A DNA stretch of 64,000 bases, taken from Sphingobacterium spiritivorum ATCC 33861. GTDB lineage: Bacteria > Bacteroidota > Bacteroidia > Sphingobacteriales > Sphingobacteriaceae. Below are positions 55,348-63,755 of this stretch, piece by piece. Where the stretch lies: contig NZ_GL379770.1 of the NCBI RefSeq assembly GCF_000143765.1, forward strand, positions 894,903 through 958,902. Reading direction: 5' to 3'. Below the pieces are notes generated by a model. It had not been told where the DNA came from. It made no database searches and saw only the letters and a list, made by a program, of their open reading frames with translations. A program made the position numbers and the translations under genes. Within the stretch, counting starts at the first letter, position 1. Every line of letters begins with the position of its first letter.

Positions 55348-56388
55348 ATGAAAAGATCATGGACGGTTTTAGTTATCTTTTTTATTGGCTGTCTGGGCGC
55401 TTACGCCGGGCAGCCAAATAAAATATCAGACCGTCATGTGATTGATGGAAGAGCACAGGGCACGACTTACCATATTGTTTATTATGCTGAAAAAACAATA
55501 CCGAAATCAGCAATAGACAGCATGCTGAATGATATTGATAATTCAATGTCCGTCTATAATAAAAACTCTCTTATTTCTAAATTCAATCTTCCGGAGACAA
55601 CTTCAATTGAAATGGATCACCATATGCAAAAGGTGGTCAACAAATCATTTGCTTATTATAAACTTTCAAAAGGACAGTTTGATATCACAGTCGCCCCTCT
55701 GGTGCAATTGTGGGGATTTGGTCCCGCACGTATATCTGCCCTCCCGGATGAGGAACAAATCAGAGAGACATTGAAAAATGTGGGCATGAATCAGCTCAAA
55801 GTAAGAGGAAAACTACTGCTAAAGAAAAATCCGAAAGTATCGATCGATCTGAACGGTATTGCACAGGGCTACTCCGTGGATGTACTGGCAGATTATCTGC
55901 TACAGCAGGGTATTCAGAATTTTATTGTCGAACTGGGAGGAGAGTTGCGTATCAATGGTAAAAAATCTGACGGAGAACGGTTAAAAGTGGGAATAGAACG
56001 TCCTGTAAAGACAAATGGTAATACAGAATTAAAACAGGATGTGATCGTACCACCAGGCGGAGCAATTACGACAGCCGGAAATTTTGAGAAATTTCTCATG
56101 GATAAGAACCGTAAAATTACCCACCACATTAATCCTAAAACCGGCTATTCTTTTGAAACAAATATTGTGAGTGTCACTGTACATGCCCCTACGGCCATGG
56201 AAGGAGATGCGTTAGATAATATTTTTATGGCAATGTCTCCTGACGAGGCAATTGTTTTTGCAAATAAGATAAAAAATATAGATATTTATATTATATACAA
56301 TAACCAGCAAGGAGATATTCTGGAAAAGCACACGAAAGGCTTTGAGAATCTTTTTGACATAAACCCAATTCCGAATTTATCGCTATGA
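55348..56388 (+). CDS. apbE: FAD:protein FMN transferase (ApbE family)
   Basis: 346 residues from the ATG at 55348, which starts a signal peptide (SWTVLVIFFIGCLGAYAGQ). The open frame continues upstream to 55246, but that part overlaps the previous gene. Motifs: GRAQGTTYHIVYY, VSIDLNGIAQGYSVD, VELGGELRINGK, GGAITTAGNFEKF and HHINPKTGYS, the ApbE signature. The enzyme transfers FMN from FAD to a Thr/Ser of an exported protein. I see no clear flavinylation motif of the D-x-x-(S/T)-G-A-T type in neighbouring proteins, so its target may be elsewhere. It overlaps the next gene by four bases (ATGA), so it belongs to this operon. Confidence 0.92.
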   Translation: MKRSWTVLVIFFIGCLGAYAGQPNKISDRHVIDGRAQGTTYHIVYYAEKTIPKSAIDSMLNDIDNSMSVYNKNSLISKFNLPETTSIEMDHHMQKVVNKSFAYYKLSKGQFDITVAPLVQLWGFGPARISALPDEEQIRETLKNVGMNQLKVRGKLLLKKNPKVSIDLNGIAQGYSVDVLADYLLQQGIQNFIVELGGELRINGKKSDGERLKVGIERPVKTNGNTELKQDVIVPPGGAITTAGNFEKFLMDKNRKITHHINPKTGYSFETNIVSVTVHAPTAMEGDALDNIFMAMSPDEAIVFANKIKNIDIYIIYNNQQGDILEKHTKGFENLFDINPIPNLSL

Positions 56389-57317
56389 AACGAAGTGATT
56401 TTCTTAGAAATGCTGCTTTAGTATCAGGTGCAGCGCTGACAGGTAATGCACTGCAGGCTTCCGAACAAAAAGCACAAAATCTTTTTACTGAACAGAAAGG
56501 TAAAACGTTTAAGCTGAATTATGCCCCGCATCAGGGGATGTTTCAGGACTCGGCAGGCAAAAATTTTTTGGATGAAATCCAATACTTTTATGATCTCGGA
56601 TTTCGGGCTATTGAAGACAATGGTTATCTGGGGAGATCTGTAGAAGAACAGGAAAAAATTGGTAATCTGTTGGCAAAATTGGGGATGACTATGGGCGTAT
56701 TTGTGGTAGATGGCGGTCAGAACTGGATGACTTCTCTTGCTACCGGTAAACCTGAATTCCTGGATCACTTTGTGAAAACATGCCAGCGCTCAGTAGAGGC
56801 AGCAAAACGTTGTAATGCCAAATGGCTTACTGTTGTTCCCGGATTCTATGAGCGTAAGCTGCCATGGGGAAATCAGTTTGCAAATATTGTACAGGCTATG
56901 CGAAAAGGAGCGGAAATCTTCGAACCGCATAATCTGATAATGGTACTGGAAACTCTGAGTGATACGCCAGATCTTTTTCTTCAGCAAACGCACGAGACCT
57001 ATGCGGTATGTAAAGCAGTAAACAGCCCATCCTGCAAAATACTTTATGATATCTATCATATGCAGCGTACAGAAGGTGATCTGCTGGTCAATATAGACCG
57101 ATGCTGGGATGAAATTGCTTATGTACAGATAGGTGATAATCCGGGAAGAAAAGAGCCTACTACAGGTGAAATTAACTATAAGAATGTATTTGCACATTTA
57201 TATAAAAAAGGTTACAGAGGTGTGATGGGAATGGAGCACGGAAAGTCAAAAGGTGGAAAAGCTGGGGAAGAGGCACTTGTGGCAGCCTATAGAGAGGTCG
57301 ATAGTTTCAGTGTGTAA
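56385..57317 (+). CDS. hydroxypyruvate-isomerase-like TIM-barrel protein with Tat-like signal
   Basis: 310 residues. The N-terminus KRSDFLRNAALVSGAALTG is Tat-like (KR in place of RR). The rest is a xylose-isomerase-like TIM barrel close to hydroxypyruvate isomerase (Hyi): NYAPHQGMF, metal-ligand strands LETLSD, ILYDIYHMQRTEGD, AYVQIGDNPGRKEPTTGE and GYRGVMGMEHGKS. Such enzymes isomerise or epimerise small sugars and keto-sugars using a divalent metal. Related TIM barrels accompany Gfo/Idh enzymes in 3-keto-sugar pathways. It overlaps apbE by four bases and precedes the permease by 96 bases. Confidence 0.87.
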   Translation: MKRSDFLRNAALVSGAALTGNALQASEQKAQNLFTEQKGKTFKLNYAPHQGMFQDSAGKNFLDEIQYFYDLGFRAIEDNGYLGRSVEEQEKIGNLLAKLGMTMGVFVVDGGQNWMTSLATGKPEFLDHFVKTCQRSVEAAKRCNAKWLTVVPGFYERKLPWGNQFANIVQAMRKGAEIFEPHNLIMVLETLSDTPDLFLQQTHETYAVCKAVNSPSCKILYDIYHMQRTEGDLLVNIDRCWDEIAYVQIGDNPGRKEPTTGEINYKNVFAHLYKKGYRGVMGMEHGKSKGGKAGEEALVAAYREVDSFSV

Positions 57318-57413
57318 CTTTTTTAATAGTGTATTTTTTACAATTTGATTTTTTTTATAACTTGCTAAATATTTAAACCACAATAATTGTAATATCATAA
57401 ACCATCTACCTCT

Positions 57414-58658
57414 ATGTCTACAGGAATAAAAATAAAATTATCTTTCATGATGTTTCTCGAATTTTTTATTTGGGGAGCATGGTTTGTTACATTGGGGACT
57501 TTCCTGAGTAAGAGCCTGAATGCAACAGGTCTGGAAAGTGCAAATGTATTTTCGACTCAATCCTGGGGAGCTATAGTTGCGCCATTTATTATCGGTATGA
57601 TTGCAGATCGCTTTTTTAACGCAGAGCGTATCCTGGGCGTACTTCATATTGTGGGGGCTTTTCTGATGTATCAGATGTACCAGTCTACTTCAGTAAGTGA
57701 GTTTTATCCATATGTACTGGGATATATGTTGTTGTACATGCCAACATTATCTTTAGTCAATTCGGTTTCTTTCCGTCAGATGAAAAATCCGGAAAAGGAA
57801 TTTTCAATTATCCGCATATTCGGAACCTTGGGTTGGATAGTTGCGGGATTAGCAATCAGTTATATCTTTAAATGGGATGCCGGAGACGGTCTGTTGAAAA
57901 ACACATTCTTAATGGCAGGTATTGCATCATTGGTACTGGGATTATTTAGTTTTACACTTCCTAAAACACCTCCTGTAAAAATCGAACAGACTGAAAAAGC
58001 GACTGTAGGACAGATTCTCGGGTTAGATGCTGTCAAACTGCTGAAAGACAAAAACTTTTTATTGTTCTTTATATCTTCTATACTGATCTGTATTCCTCTG
58101 GCATTCTATTATCAGAACGCAAACGTATTTTTAAGCGAGATTAATCTGGAAAATCCTACAGGTAAAATGACCATAGGTCAGATCTCCGAAGTATTATTTC
58201 TGCTTTTACTTCCCGTTTTCTTTACCCGTTTTGGTTTTAAGAAAACTATTCTGGTGGGTATGCTTGCCTGGGCGGTACGTTATCTGATGTTTGCGTACGG
58301 AAATGCGGGAGATCTTACTTTTATGTTAATTACCGGAATTGCCTTACACGGTATTTGTTATGACTTTTTCTTTGTTTCAGGACAGATCTATACCGATAAT
58401 AAAGCGGGTGCAAAGTATAAAAGTTCTGCTCAGGGATTAATTACGCTAGCTACCTATGGTGTAGGTCAGCTTATCGGATTCTGGGTGGCAGGATATGTAA
58501 GTGATATGTACATTGATCTTAAGTCAACGGATGTCGCATTATTCTGGAATAAAGTATGGGTGATTCCTGCCGGAATTGCAGTTGTTGTTTTCTTATTTTT
58601 CCTGATTTTCTTTAAAGATGAGAAGATAGAGAGTACCAAAGAAACTGAAACTATTTAA
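57414..58658 (+). CDS. NupG-like MFS permease (nucleoside/sugar:H+ symporter family)
   Basis: 414 residues with twelve membrane helices. KIKLSFMMFLEFFIWGAWFV is the family N-terminus; PFIIGMIADRFFNAERIL is the loop 2-3 MFS motif, and IIRIFGTLGWIVAG and ALHGICYDFFFVSGQIY are typical NupG-family segments. E. coli members transport nucleosides or xanthosine with protons. In Bacteroidota they commonly sit beside Gfo/Idh and TIM-barrel genes, which suggests uptake of sugars or their oxidised products here. There is no nucleoside-metabolism gene nearby. It lies in the middle of the operon. Confidence 0.88.
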   Translation: MSTGIKIKLSFMMFLEFFIWGAWFVTLGTFLSKSLNATGLESANVFSTQSWGAIVAPFIIGMIADRFFNAERILGVLHIVGAFLMYQMYQSTSVSEFYPYVLGYMLLYMPTLSLVNSVSFRQMKNPEKEFSIIRIFGTLGWIVAGLAISYIFKWDAGDGLLKNTFLMAGIASLVLGLFSFTLPKTPPVKIEQTEKATVGQILGLDAVKLLKDKNFLLFFISSILICIPLAFYYQNANVFLSEINLENPTGKMTIGQISEVLFLLLLPVFFTRFGFKKTILVGMLAWAVRYLMFAYGNAGDLTFMLITGIALHGICYDFFFVSGQIYTDNKAGAKYKSSAQGLITLATYGVGQLIGFWVAGYVSDMYIDLKSTDVALFWNKVWVIPAGIAVVVFLFFLIFFKDEKIESTKETETI

Positions 58659-58689
58659 AACAAATTATAAACTAATAAAGAGAAGAGAT

Positions 58690-60375
58690 ATGGCAGATAA
58701 TGTATATGACGCAATTGTCATCGGATCAGGAATCAGCGGTGGTTGGGCTGCAAAGGAACTGACGGAAAAAGGACTTAAAACAATTGTTTTAGAACGTGGT
58801 CGTAATATCGAACATGTGAAAGATTATCCATCGCCCAATAAAAATCCTTGGGATTTTGAACATCGCGGAGGTCGTACAACACAAATGGTCAAAGATTATC
58901 CTGTTCTTAGTCGTGACTATCCCCTCAATGAAAAAAACCTGGATTACTGGGTCAATGAGAAGGAAAGTCCATATACAGAGGTGAAAAGATTCGACTGGTA
59001 CCGCGGGTATCATGTCGGAGGCCGATCGCTGATGTGGGGAAGACAAAGTTACCGTTTCTCTGATCTGGATTTTGAAGCCAATCTTAAAGATGGTCATGGT
59101 ACAGACTGGCCAATTCGTTATAATGAAATCGCTCCGTGGTACAGCTATGCAGAAAAATTTGCAGGAATCTCCGGTAACAGAGACGGCCTTGCCGTATTAC
59201 CGGATGGAGATTTTATGCCGGCAATGGAGATGAATATTGTAGAAAAAGATCTTGCAGCACGATTGAAGACTCAGTATGGTGGTAAAAGACACTTTATCAT
59301 GGGAAGAACAGCAAATATCACTGTTCCTCATCATGGACGTGTCAACTGTCAATATCAGAATCAATGTTGGTTGGGATGTAATTTCGGTGCATATTTCAGT
59401 ACACAGTCTGCAACCTTACCAGCTGCTGTGAAAACTGGTAACCTGACCTTGAGACCTTTCTCTATCGTGAAGAATATCATCTATGACAAGGATACCAAAA
59501 AAGCAAAAGGAGTAGAGATCATCGATGCAGAGACAAACAAGACTTATGAATTCTTTGCAAAAGTAATTTTCGTATGTGCTTCAGCACTTAACTCTACATG
59601 GGTATTGATGAATTCGGCTACTGATGTATGGGAAGGTGGATTGGGAAGTAGCAGCGGACAATTGGGGCACAATCTGATGGATCACCACTTCCGTTGCGGA
59701 GCAGGAGGTTCAGTAGAAGGTTATGAAGAAAGCTACACATTCGGGAGAAGACCTAACGGTATTTACGTTCCTCGTTTTGTAAACGTAGACGGAGATACCA
59801 AAAAGCGTGATTATCTGCGTGGATTCGGATATCAGGGTGGTGCCAGCCGCGGACGTTGGTCGGGCGCTGTTGCTGAAATGAGTGTAGGAGAGGCCTGGAA
59901 GGATGCTATCCTGGAACCGGGAGGCTGGAGTGTAGGATTTACAGCTTTCGGCGAAATGCTTCCTTATCATGAAAATAAAGTTACGCTCGATAAAAATGTT
60001 AAAGATAAATGGGGCTTACCGGTACTGGCAATCGATGCTGAAATAAAAGATAATGAGATCAAAATGCGTAAGGATATGCAGGAGGAGATGAAAGAGATGT
60101 TGGAATCTATCGGCGTGAAAGATGTATATACTTATGACAACGTTTACGGTTTAGGACAGGGAATTCATGAGATGGGTACTGCCCGTATGGGTACAGATCC
60201 TAAAAATTCTGTATTGAACGGTCACAACCAGGTATGGGATGCTAAGAACGTATTCGTTACAGACGGAGCTGCAATGGCTTCAGCTGCATGTATCAACCCT
60301 TCACTGACTTATATGGCATTGACAGCGCGTGCTGTTGATTTTGCGGTCAGTGAGCTGAAAAAAGGAAACCTATAA
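58690..60375 (+). CDS. GMC-family oxidoreductase, FAD dehydrogenase large subunit (glucoside 3-dehydrogenase-like)
   Basis: 561 residues, no signal peptide. An N-terminal FAD-binding site (AIVIGSGISGGWAAKEL) and VGGRSLMWGRQSYRFS are followed by a cysteine cluster Cys220, Cys226 and Cys230 that could bind an Fe-S centre. The C-terminal active-site part has HEMGTARMG with the conserved His and ACINPSLTYMAL with the conserved Asn. This places it with gluconate/glucoside-type dehydrogenases rather than with oxidases. The companion subunit-3 gene lies two genes downstream, and that subunit carries the Tat signal, so co-export is likely. Oxidation of glycosides at C3 is the best guess, from the family and the gene neighbours; 2-keto products are an alternative. 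Confidence 0.87.
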   Translation: MADNVYDAIVIGSGISGGWAAKELTEKGLKTIVLERGRNIEHVKDYPSPNKNPWDFEHRGGRTTQMVKDYPVLSRDYPLNEKNLDYWVNEKESPYTEVKRFDWYRGYHVGGRSLMWGRQSYRFSDLDFEANLKDGHGTDWPIRYNEIAPWYSYAEKFAGISGNRDGLAVLPDGDFMPAMEMNIVEKDLAARLKTQYGGKRHFIMGRTANITVPHHGRVNCQYQNQCWLGCNFGAYFSTQSATLPAAVKTGNLTLRPFSIVKNIIYDKDTKKAKGVEIIDAETNKTYEFFAKVIFVCASALNSTWVLMNSATDVWEGGLGSSSGQLGHNLMDHHFRCGAGGSVEGYEESYTFGRRPNGIYVPRFVNVDGDTKKRDYLRGFGYQGGASRGRWSGAVAEMSVGEAWKDAILEPGGWSVGFTAFGEMLPYHENKVTLDKNVKDKWGLPVLAIDAEIKDNEIKMRKDMQEEMKEMLESIGVKDVYTYDNVYGLGQGIHEMGTARMGTDPKNSVLNGHNQVWDAKNVFVTDGAAMASAACINPSLTYMALTARAVDFAVSELKKGNL

Positions 60376-60394
60376 TCAAACGTCTTCATAAATT

Positions 60395-61825
60395 ATGGAT
60401 AAAAACAGTAGTACTTCAAGAAGAGATTTTATAAGGTCGGCTGCGACAGCAGCTGCCGCGTTTATGATCGTGCCGCGCCATGTACTCGGTGGTACCGGAT
60501 TTATTGCACCTAGTGATAAATTACAGGTCGCCGGAATCGGGGTTGGCGGAAAAGGAGCCAGTGATATTAATTCATTCTTTGCCAGCGGTAAAGCCGACAT
60601 TGCTTTTTTGTGTGATGTAGATGATACAAGAGCTGCCGGTACAGTTAAGAAATTTCCGAAAGCAAAATATTATAAGGATTTCCGTGAAATGTTAGATAAG
60701 GAACATAAGCATATAGATGCCGTTTCTATTTCCACTCCGGATCATAATCACGCTATTCAGTCCCTTGCAGCGATGCAACTCGGTAAACACGTATACGTAC
60801 AGAAACCTCTTACACATGATGTATGGGAAGCAAGGGTGCTGACAGATGCGGCTAAGAAATATAAAGTAGTCACACAGATGGGTAATCAGGGGGCCTCTAA
60901 TGATGGTCCGCGTCAGGTACGTGAATGGTATGAAGCCGGTATTATCGGTGACGTACATACTGTATATTGCTGGACGGACAGACCGGTTTGGCCTTCAGGT
61001 ATTCCATGGCCGACACAAAAAGGCCAGATCCCTAAGGAGCTGGACTGGGATCTGTGGTTAGGTACTGCCCCTCAACGTGATTATATTGAAAAACTAGTTC
61101 CCTTCAACTGGAGAGGCTGGTGGGACTACGGGACAGGTGCATTAGGAGATATGGGATGTCACTTGCTGGAAGTACCTTTCAGTACATTAGGATTGACTTA
61201 TGTACAGGATGTACAGGCGAGTGTGGGTACTGTCTATGTGGATGAATTCAAACGCGGATATTTCCCGGAAAGTTGTCCTCCTTCCAGTCATGCAACACTG
61301 ACCTTCCCTAAAGGTAATCGTACGGCCGGTCCGGTGACCTTACATTGGATGGATGGTGGTATACAACCTCCGAGACCAGATGAATTAGGCGCAAATGAAA
61401 TCTTTGGTGATGGTGGTAATGGTATTTTATTAGTAGGTACTAAAGGAAAAATCCTTGCAGATACTTACGGACAAAATGCACGTTTACTTCCAACCTCCCG
61501 TAAAGAAAATGTAGCACAAAAATATGCGCGTGTTGCAGGTGGTGCAGAAGGTCACTATGGTCAGTGGGTAGAAGCATGTATAGCAGGTTATGGTAAAAAA
61601 GAGGTGAGCTCGCCGTTTGAGATTGCCGGTCCGCTTACTGAAGCATTATTAATGGCCAATCTGGCGATTCGTGGTGCGGATATGCGTATTAATAATAAAT
61701 ACCCGGGCAGAAATCTGAAATTACTGTGGGATAATCAACAAATGAAAGTAACCAACTTTGATGAAGTCAACCAGTTTGTGAAAAGAAATTACCGTACAGG
61801 TTGGGATATCAAGTATACAATTTAA
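60395..61825 (+). CDS. Gfo/Idh/MocA-family oxidoreductase with Tat signal (QKP subtype)
   Basis: 476 residues. The Tat signal STSRRDFIRSAATAAAAF precedes a Rossmann domain with QVAGIGVGGKGASDINSFF, AVSISTPDHNHAIQSLAAM, and HVYVQKPLTHDVWEAR; the family EKP motif is QKP here, as is usual in this subgroup. The substrate domain includes WWDYGTGALGDMGCHLLE and DGGNGILLVGTKGKIL. It is predicted to be a periplasmic NAD(P)-carrying sugar oxidoreductase. It is separated by 19 bases from the GMC gene and 27 from the subunit-3 gene, right between two parts of one dehydrogenase complex, which suggests that it processes their product. Confidence 0.9.
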   Translation: MDKNSSTSRRDFIRSAATAAAAFMIVPRHVLGGTGFIAPSDKLQVAGIGVGGKGASDINSFFASGKADIAFLCDVDDTRAAGTVKKFPKAKYYKDFREMLDKEHKHIDAVSISTPDHNHAIQSLAAMQLGKHVYVQKPLTHDVWEARVLTDAAKKYKVVTQMGNQGASNDGPRQVREWYEAGIIGDVHTVYCWTDRPVWPSGIPWPTQKGQIPKELDWDLWLGTAPQRDYIEKLVPFNWRGWWDYGTGALGDMGCHLLEVPFSTLGLTYVQDVQASVGTVYVDEFKRGYFPESCPPSSHATLTFPKGNRTAGPVTLHWMDGGIQPPRPDELGANEIFGDGGNGILLVGTKGKILADTYGQNARLLPTSRKENVAQKYARVAGGAEGHYGQWVEACIAGYGKKEVSSPFEIAGPLTEALLMANLAIRGADMRINNKYPGRNLKLLWDNQQMKVTNFDEVNQFVKRNYRTGWDIKYTI

Positions 61826-61852
61826 GAATTAACGTTTTAAAACGATAAAGAT

Positions 61853-62485
61853 ATGAATAGAAGAGAAGCATTACAGCGTGTCGCCCTGTTGATGGGAGGA
61901 ACTGTCATTGGCGCTAATCTTTTCCTGGAAGGCTGTTCGCGTTCAGCTTCAAAAGATACAGCAAAACTTTTTGAAAAGGATTCGGTCAATTTTCTTGGCG
62001 ATCTTGCAGAAGCGATCTTACCCAAAACAAGTACACCTGGAGCGAAGGAAGCAGGCGTTGGAGAATTTATCCCTGTCATGATCAGAGACTGTTATGCAGA
62101 TACTGAGCAAAAGGTATTCTTAGACGGAATCAATACTGTGGATGACCGTGCTAAGAAAGAATTCGGTAAGAAGTTTCAGGAACTAAGTAAGGAAGATCAG
62201 ACTAAATTTGTCAATATCCTTGATAAAGAAGCCAGTGAATACAACGCTAAGCAGGCCGAAGCTACAAAAGCACAGCGTGAAAAGGATGCATTGAAACAAA
62301 ATGAAATGTATCGTGTACCGAAAAGCGATCCTCCACACTGGTTTACGATGTTCAAGCAATTGACCCTTACAGGTTTCTTTACTTCAGAATTAGGTGCTAC
62401 TAAAGCATTGCGTTATGTGAAAATTCCGGGAAAATTTGATGGTAATTATCCTTATAAAAAAGGAGAACACGCCTGGGCATTATAG
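61853..62485 (+). CDS. gluconate 2-dehydrogenase subunit-3-like Tat lipoprotein
   Basis: 210 residues. NRREALQRVALLMGGTVIGA is a Tat signal, ending in a lipobox-like LFLEGCSR. FLGDLAEAILPKTSTPGAKEAGVGEFIPVMIRD matches the gluconate 2-dehydrogenase subunit 3 family (DGSxxPGA-like region). The rest is helical and ends HWFTMFKQLTLTGFFTSELGATKAL. Small subunits of this class carry the Tat signal for the signal-less GMC large subunit and help its maturation. Here it is the last gene of the operon, with a terminator 11 bases after the stop. Membrane anchoring through the lipid is inferred. Confidence 0.88.
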   Translation: MNRREALQRVALLMGGTVIGANLFLEGCSRSASKDTAKLFEKDSVNFLGDLAEAILPKTSTPGAKEAGVGEFIPVMIRDCYADTEQKVFLDGINTVDDRAKKEFGKKFQELSKEDQTKFVNILDKEASEYNAKQAEATKAQREKDALKQNEMYRVPKSDPPHWFTMFKQLTLTGFFTSELGATKALRYVKIPGKFDGNYPYKKGEHAWAL

Positions 62486-62496
62486 CAGAAGATTAG

Positions 62497-62524
62497 AAAA
62501 AGCGGACAACTGTCCGCTTTTTTT
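62497..62524. terminator. bidirectional terminator after the sugar-oxidation operon
   Basis: AAAAAGCGGACA and TGTCCGCTTTTT pair almost end to end, with A-run and T-run on both sides. It also overlaps the 3' end of the convergent thioesterase gene. Confidence 0.88.
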
Positions 62525-63251
62525 ATCTTAATCCTATAGCCATCAGAAAATTGGTCTTTGGATTCTTTTCAATCTTAAAAAAGATTTCCTTATCCGTATG
62601 TGCACTGGAAATGGTTACAACATCGTGATAGGTGAGTTCACGTAAATAGTTCATCTCCAGAGAATGAATGTTATTTTCCAGTACCAGCTCCGGTTTCAAT
62701 GTGTCCAGACACCAGTCCATATATTTTACATTGTTAACATGTTTGACAATGTCGAGATCAGACAGGACAACCTGATAATTTTTAATAAATTCGGTCTCAG
62801 TCGCAAGGTTTAATCTGGAAAAAGGTTTGGATGTCGCTGTTCTCTCCGGATATGTGGTAAAACCTTCTGTAGAAATCGCCAGATCTTCAGAGCCTCGTTT
62901 CAGGGTGTTGATCACTGCCCAATATGTGGTCGCAGCCAGATAGAGTTCTCCTTTAACATAAATTTCAAAATTACGTATGGATCTCGCTCCCTCAAATTCC
63001 TGCACCCAGGTTTTAATCTGAATCTTATCCAGCCACCTAGGTAGTCTGGAAATTTCCATCCGTATTCTGCTCAATACCCAGGCCTGGTTATTACGGGCCA
63101 TTTCGAAAAAGCCGAATCCGGCTGCAATAGCATGTTCACCGGCCGTGATCTGAAGCATATTACTCATCTCTGCATATTTAATCAAGCCTGAGGCATAGCA
63201 ATGGGTAAAATTCACTTCCCACTCTTTCTCGTATATAGACGGTTTCTCCAT
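62523..63251 (-). CDS. acyl-ACP thioesterase (FatA/FatB-like)
   Basis: 242 residues from the ATG at 63251 (MEKPSIYEKEWEVNFTH); an upstream in-frame ATG at 63287 would add 12 residues. Two hot-dog domains are visible: the first with MLQITAGEHAIAAGFGFFEM and WVLSRIRMEISRLPRW, the second with LSDLDIVKHVNNVKYMDWCL, the motif region that carries the catalytic Asn/His in this family. The enzyme releases fatty acids from acyl carrier protein in the cytoplasm. It is convergent with the sugar-oxidation operon and stands alone. Confidence 0.88.
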   Translation of the reverse strand: MEKPSIYEKEWEVNFTHCYASGLIKYAEMSNMLQITAGEHAIAAGFGFFEMARNNQAWVLSRIRMEISRLPRWLDKIQIKTWVQEFEGARSIRNFEIYVKGELYLAATTYWAVINTLKRGSEDLAISTEGFTTYPERTATSKPFSRLNLATETEFIKNYQVVLSDLDIVKHVNNVKYMDWCLDTLKPELVLENNIHSLEMNYLRELTYHDVVTISSAHTDKEIFFKIEKNPKTNFLMAIGLR

Positions 63252-63362
63252 AGTTCTGTTTGAGCGTAAAAATAATGTAAATGTCAAAGAAACCCAATCT
63301 GCTTCAAAATAGTGTCATGTAAAAGAAAAAATACGAATGGATGTTGTTTATAAGTGAAAGTA

Positions 63363-63378
63363 TATCTAAATTTAGATA
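63363..63378. promoter_or_regulatory. 16-base perfect palindrome in a divergent intergenic region
   Basis: TATCTAAATTTAGATA lies between the thioesterase gene (minus) and the small unknown gene (plus). It may be an operator; its right half also resembles a -7 box (TAAATTTA). Confidence 0.35.
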
Positions 63379-63449
63379 ACAAGATACAAAAAAGCCTGAA
63401 ATGACGTTTGTATCATAAGGTTCCTGTGTACATTTTAAAATTGTTGATT

Positions 63450-63719
63450 ATGATGATCGGAGAATTAATAGCAAAAGAAGAATTGCCAAATTATAAAATA
63501 ATACCTGCACCTGTAGATCATTCTGAACTGTTAAAGGATAAATTAGAAGGAGCACTACGGCTGGGAAATGCATTTAAATCAAAAACTACAATTGTCTTCC
63601 AAACGGAAGATGGACCAAAACGTATAGAGACTACTATATGGTCTGTTACGGATAAATATTTACAGATCAAAAGCGGCGTACTGATCCCGTTAAAATCTGT
63701 TTTGGGAATAGAATATTAA
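63450..63719 (+). CDS. small conserved-looking protein of unknown function
   Basis: 89 residues from the first of two consecutive ATGs (63450 and 63453); a TTG at 63408 would add 14 residues but is less likely. I do not recognise the family. The sequence is compact and not membrane-spanning: IGELIAKEELPNYKIIPAPV, KLEGALRLGNAFKSKTTIVF, RIETTIWSVTDKYLQIKSG, and LIPLKSVLGIEY. The last two segments look like beta strands of a small barrel, possibly SH3- or PilZ-like in shape only. A perfect terminator directly follows the stop codon, which supports it being a real gene. Confidence 0.7.
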   Translation: MMIGELIAKEELPNYKIIPAPVDHSELLKDKLEGALRLGNAFKSKTTIVFQTEDGPKRIETTIWSVTDKYLQIKSGVLIPLKSVLGIEY

Positions 63720-63720
63720 A

Positions 63721-63755
63721 AGAAAAGTGCTGTATTATCAGCACTTTTCTTTTTT
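63721..63755. terminator. bidirectional terminator between convergent genes
   Basis: AGAAAAGTGCTG-TATTAT-CAGCACTTTTCT, a perfect 12-bp stem followed by T residues; the mirror A-run serves the minus-strand gene ending at 63738. Confidence 0.9.
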
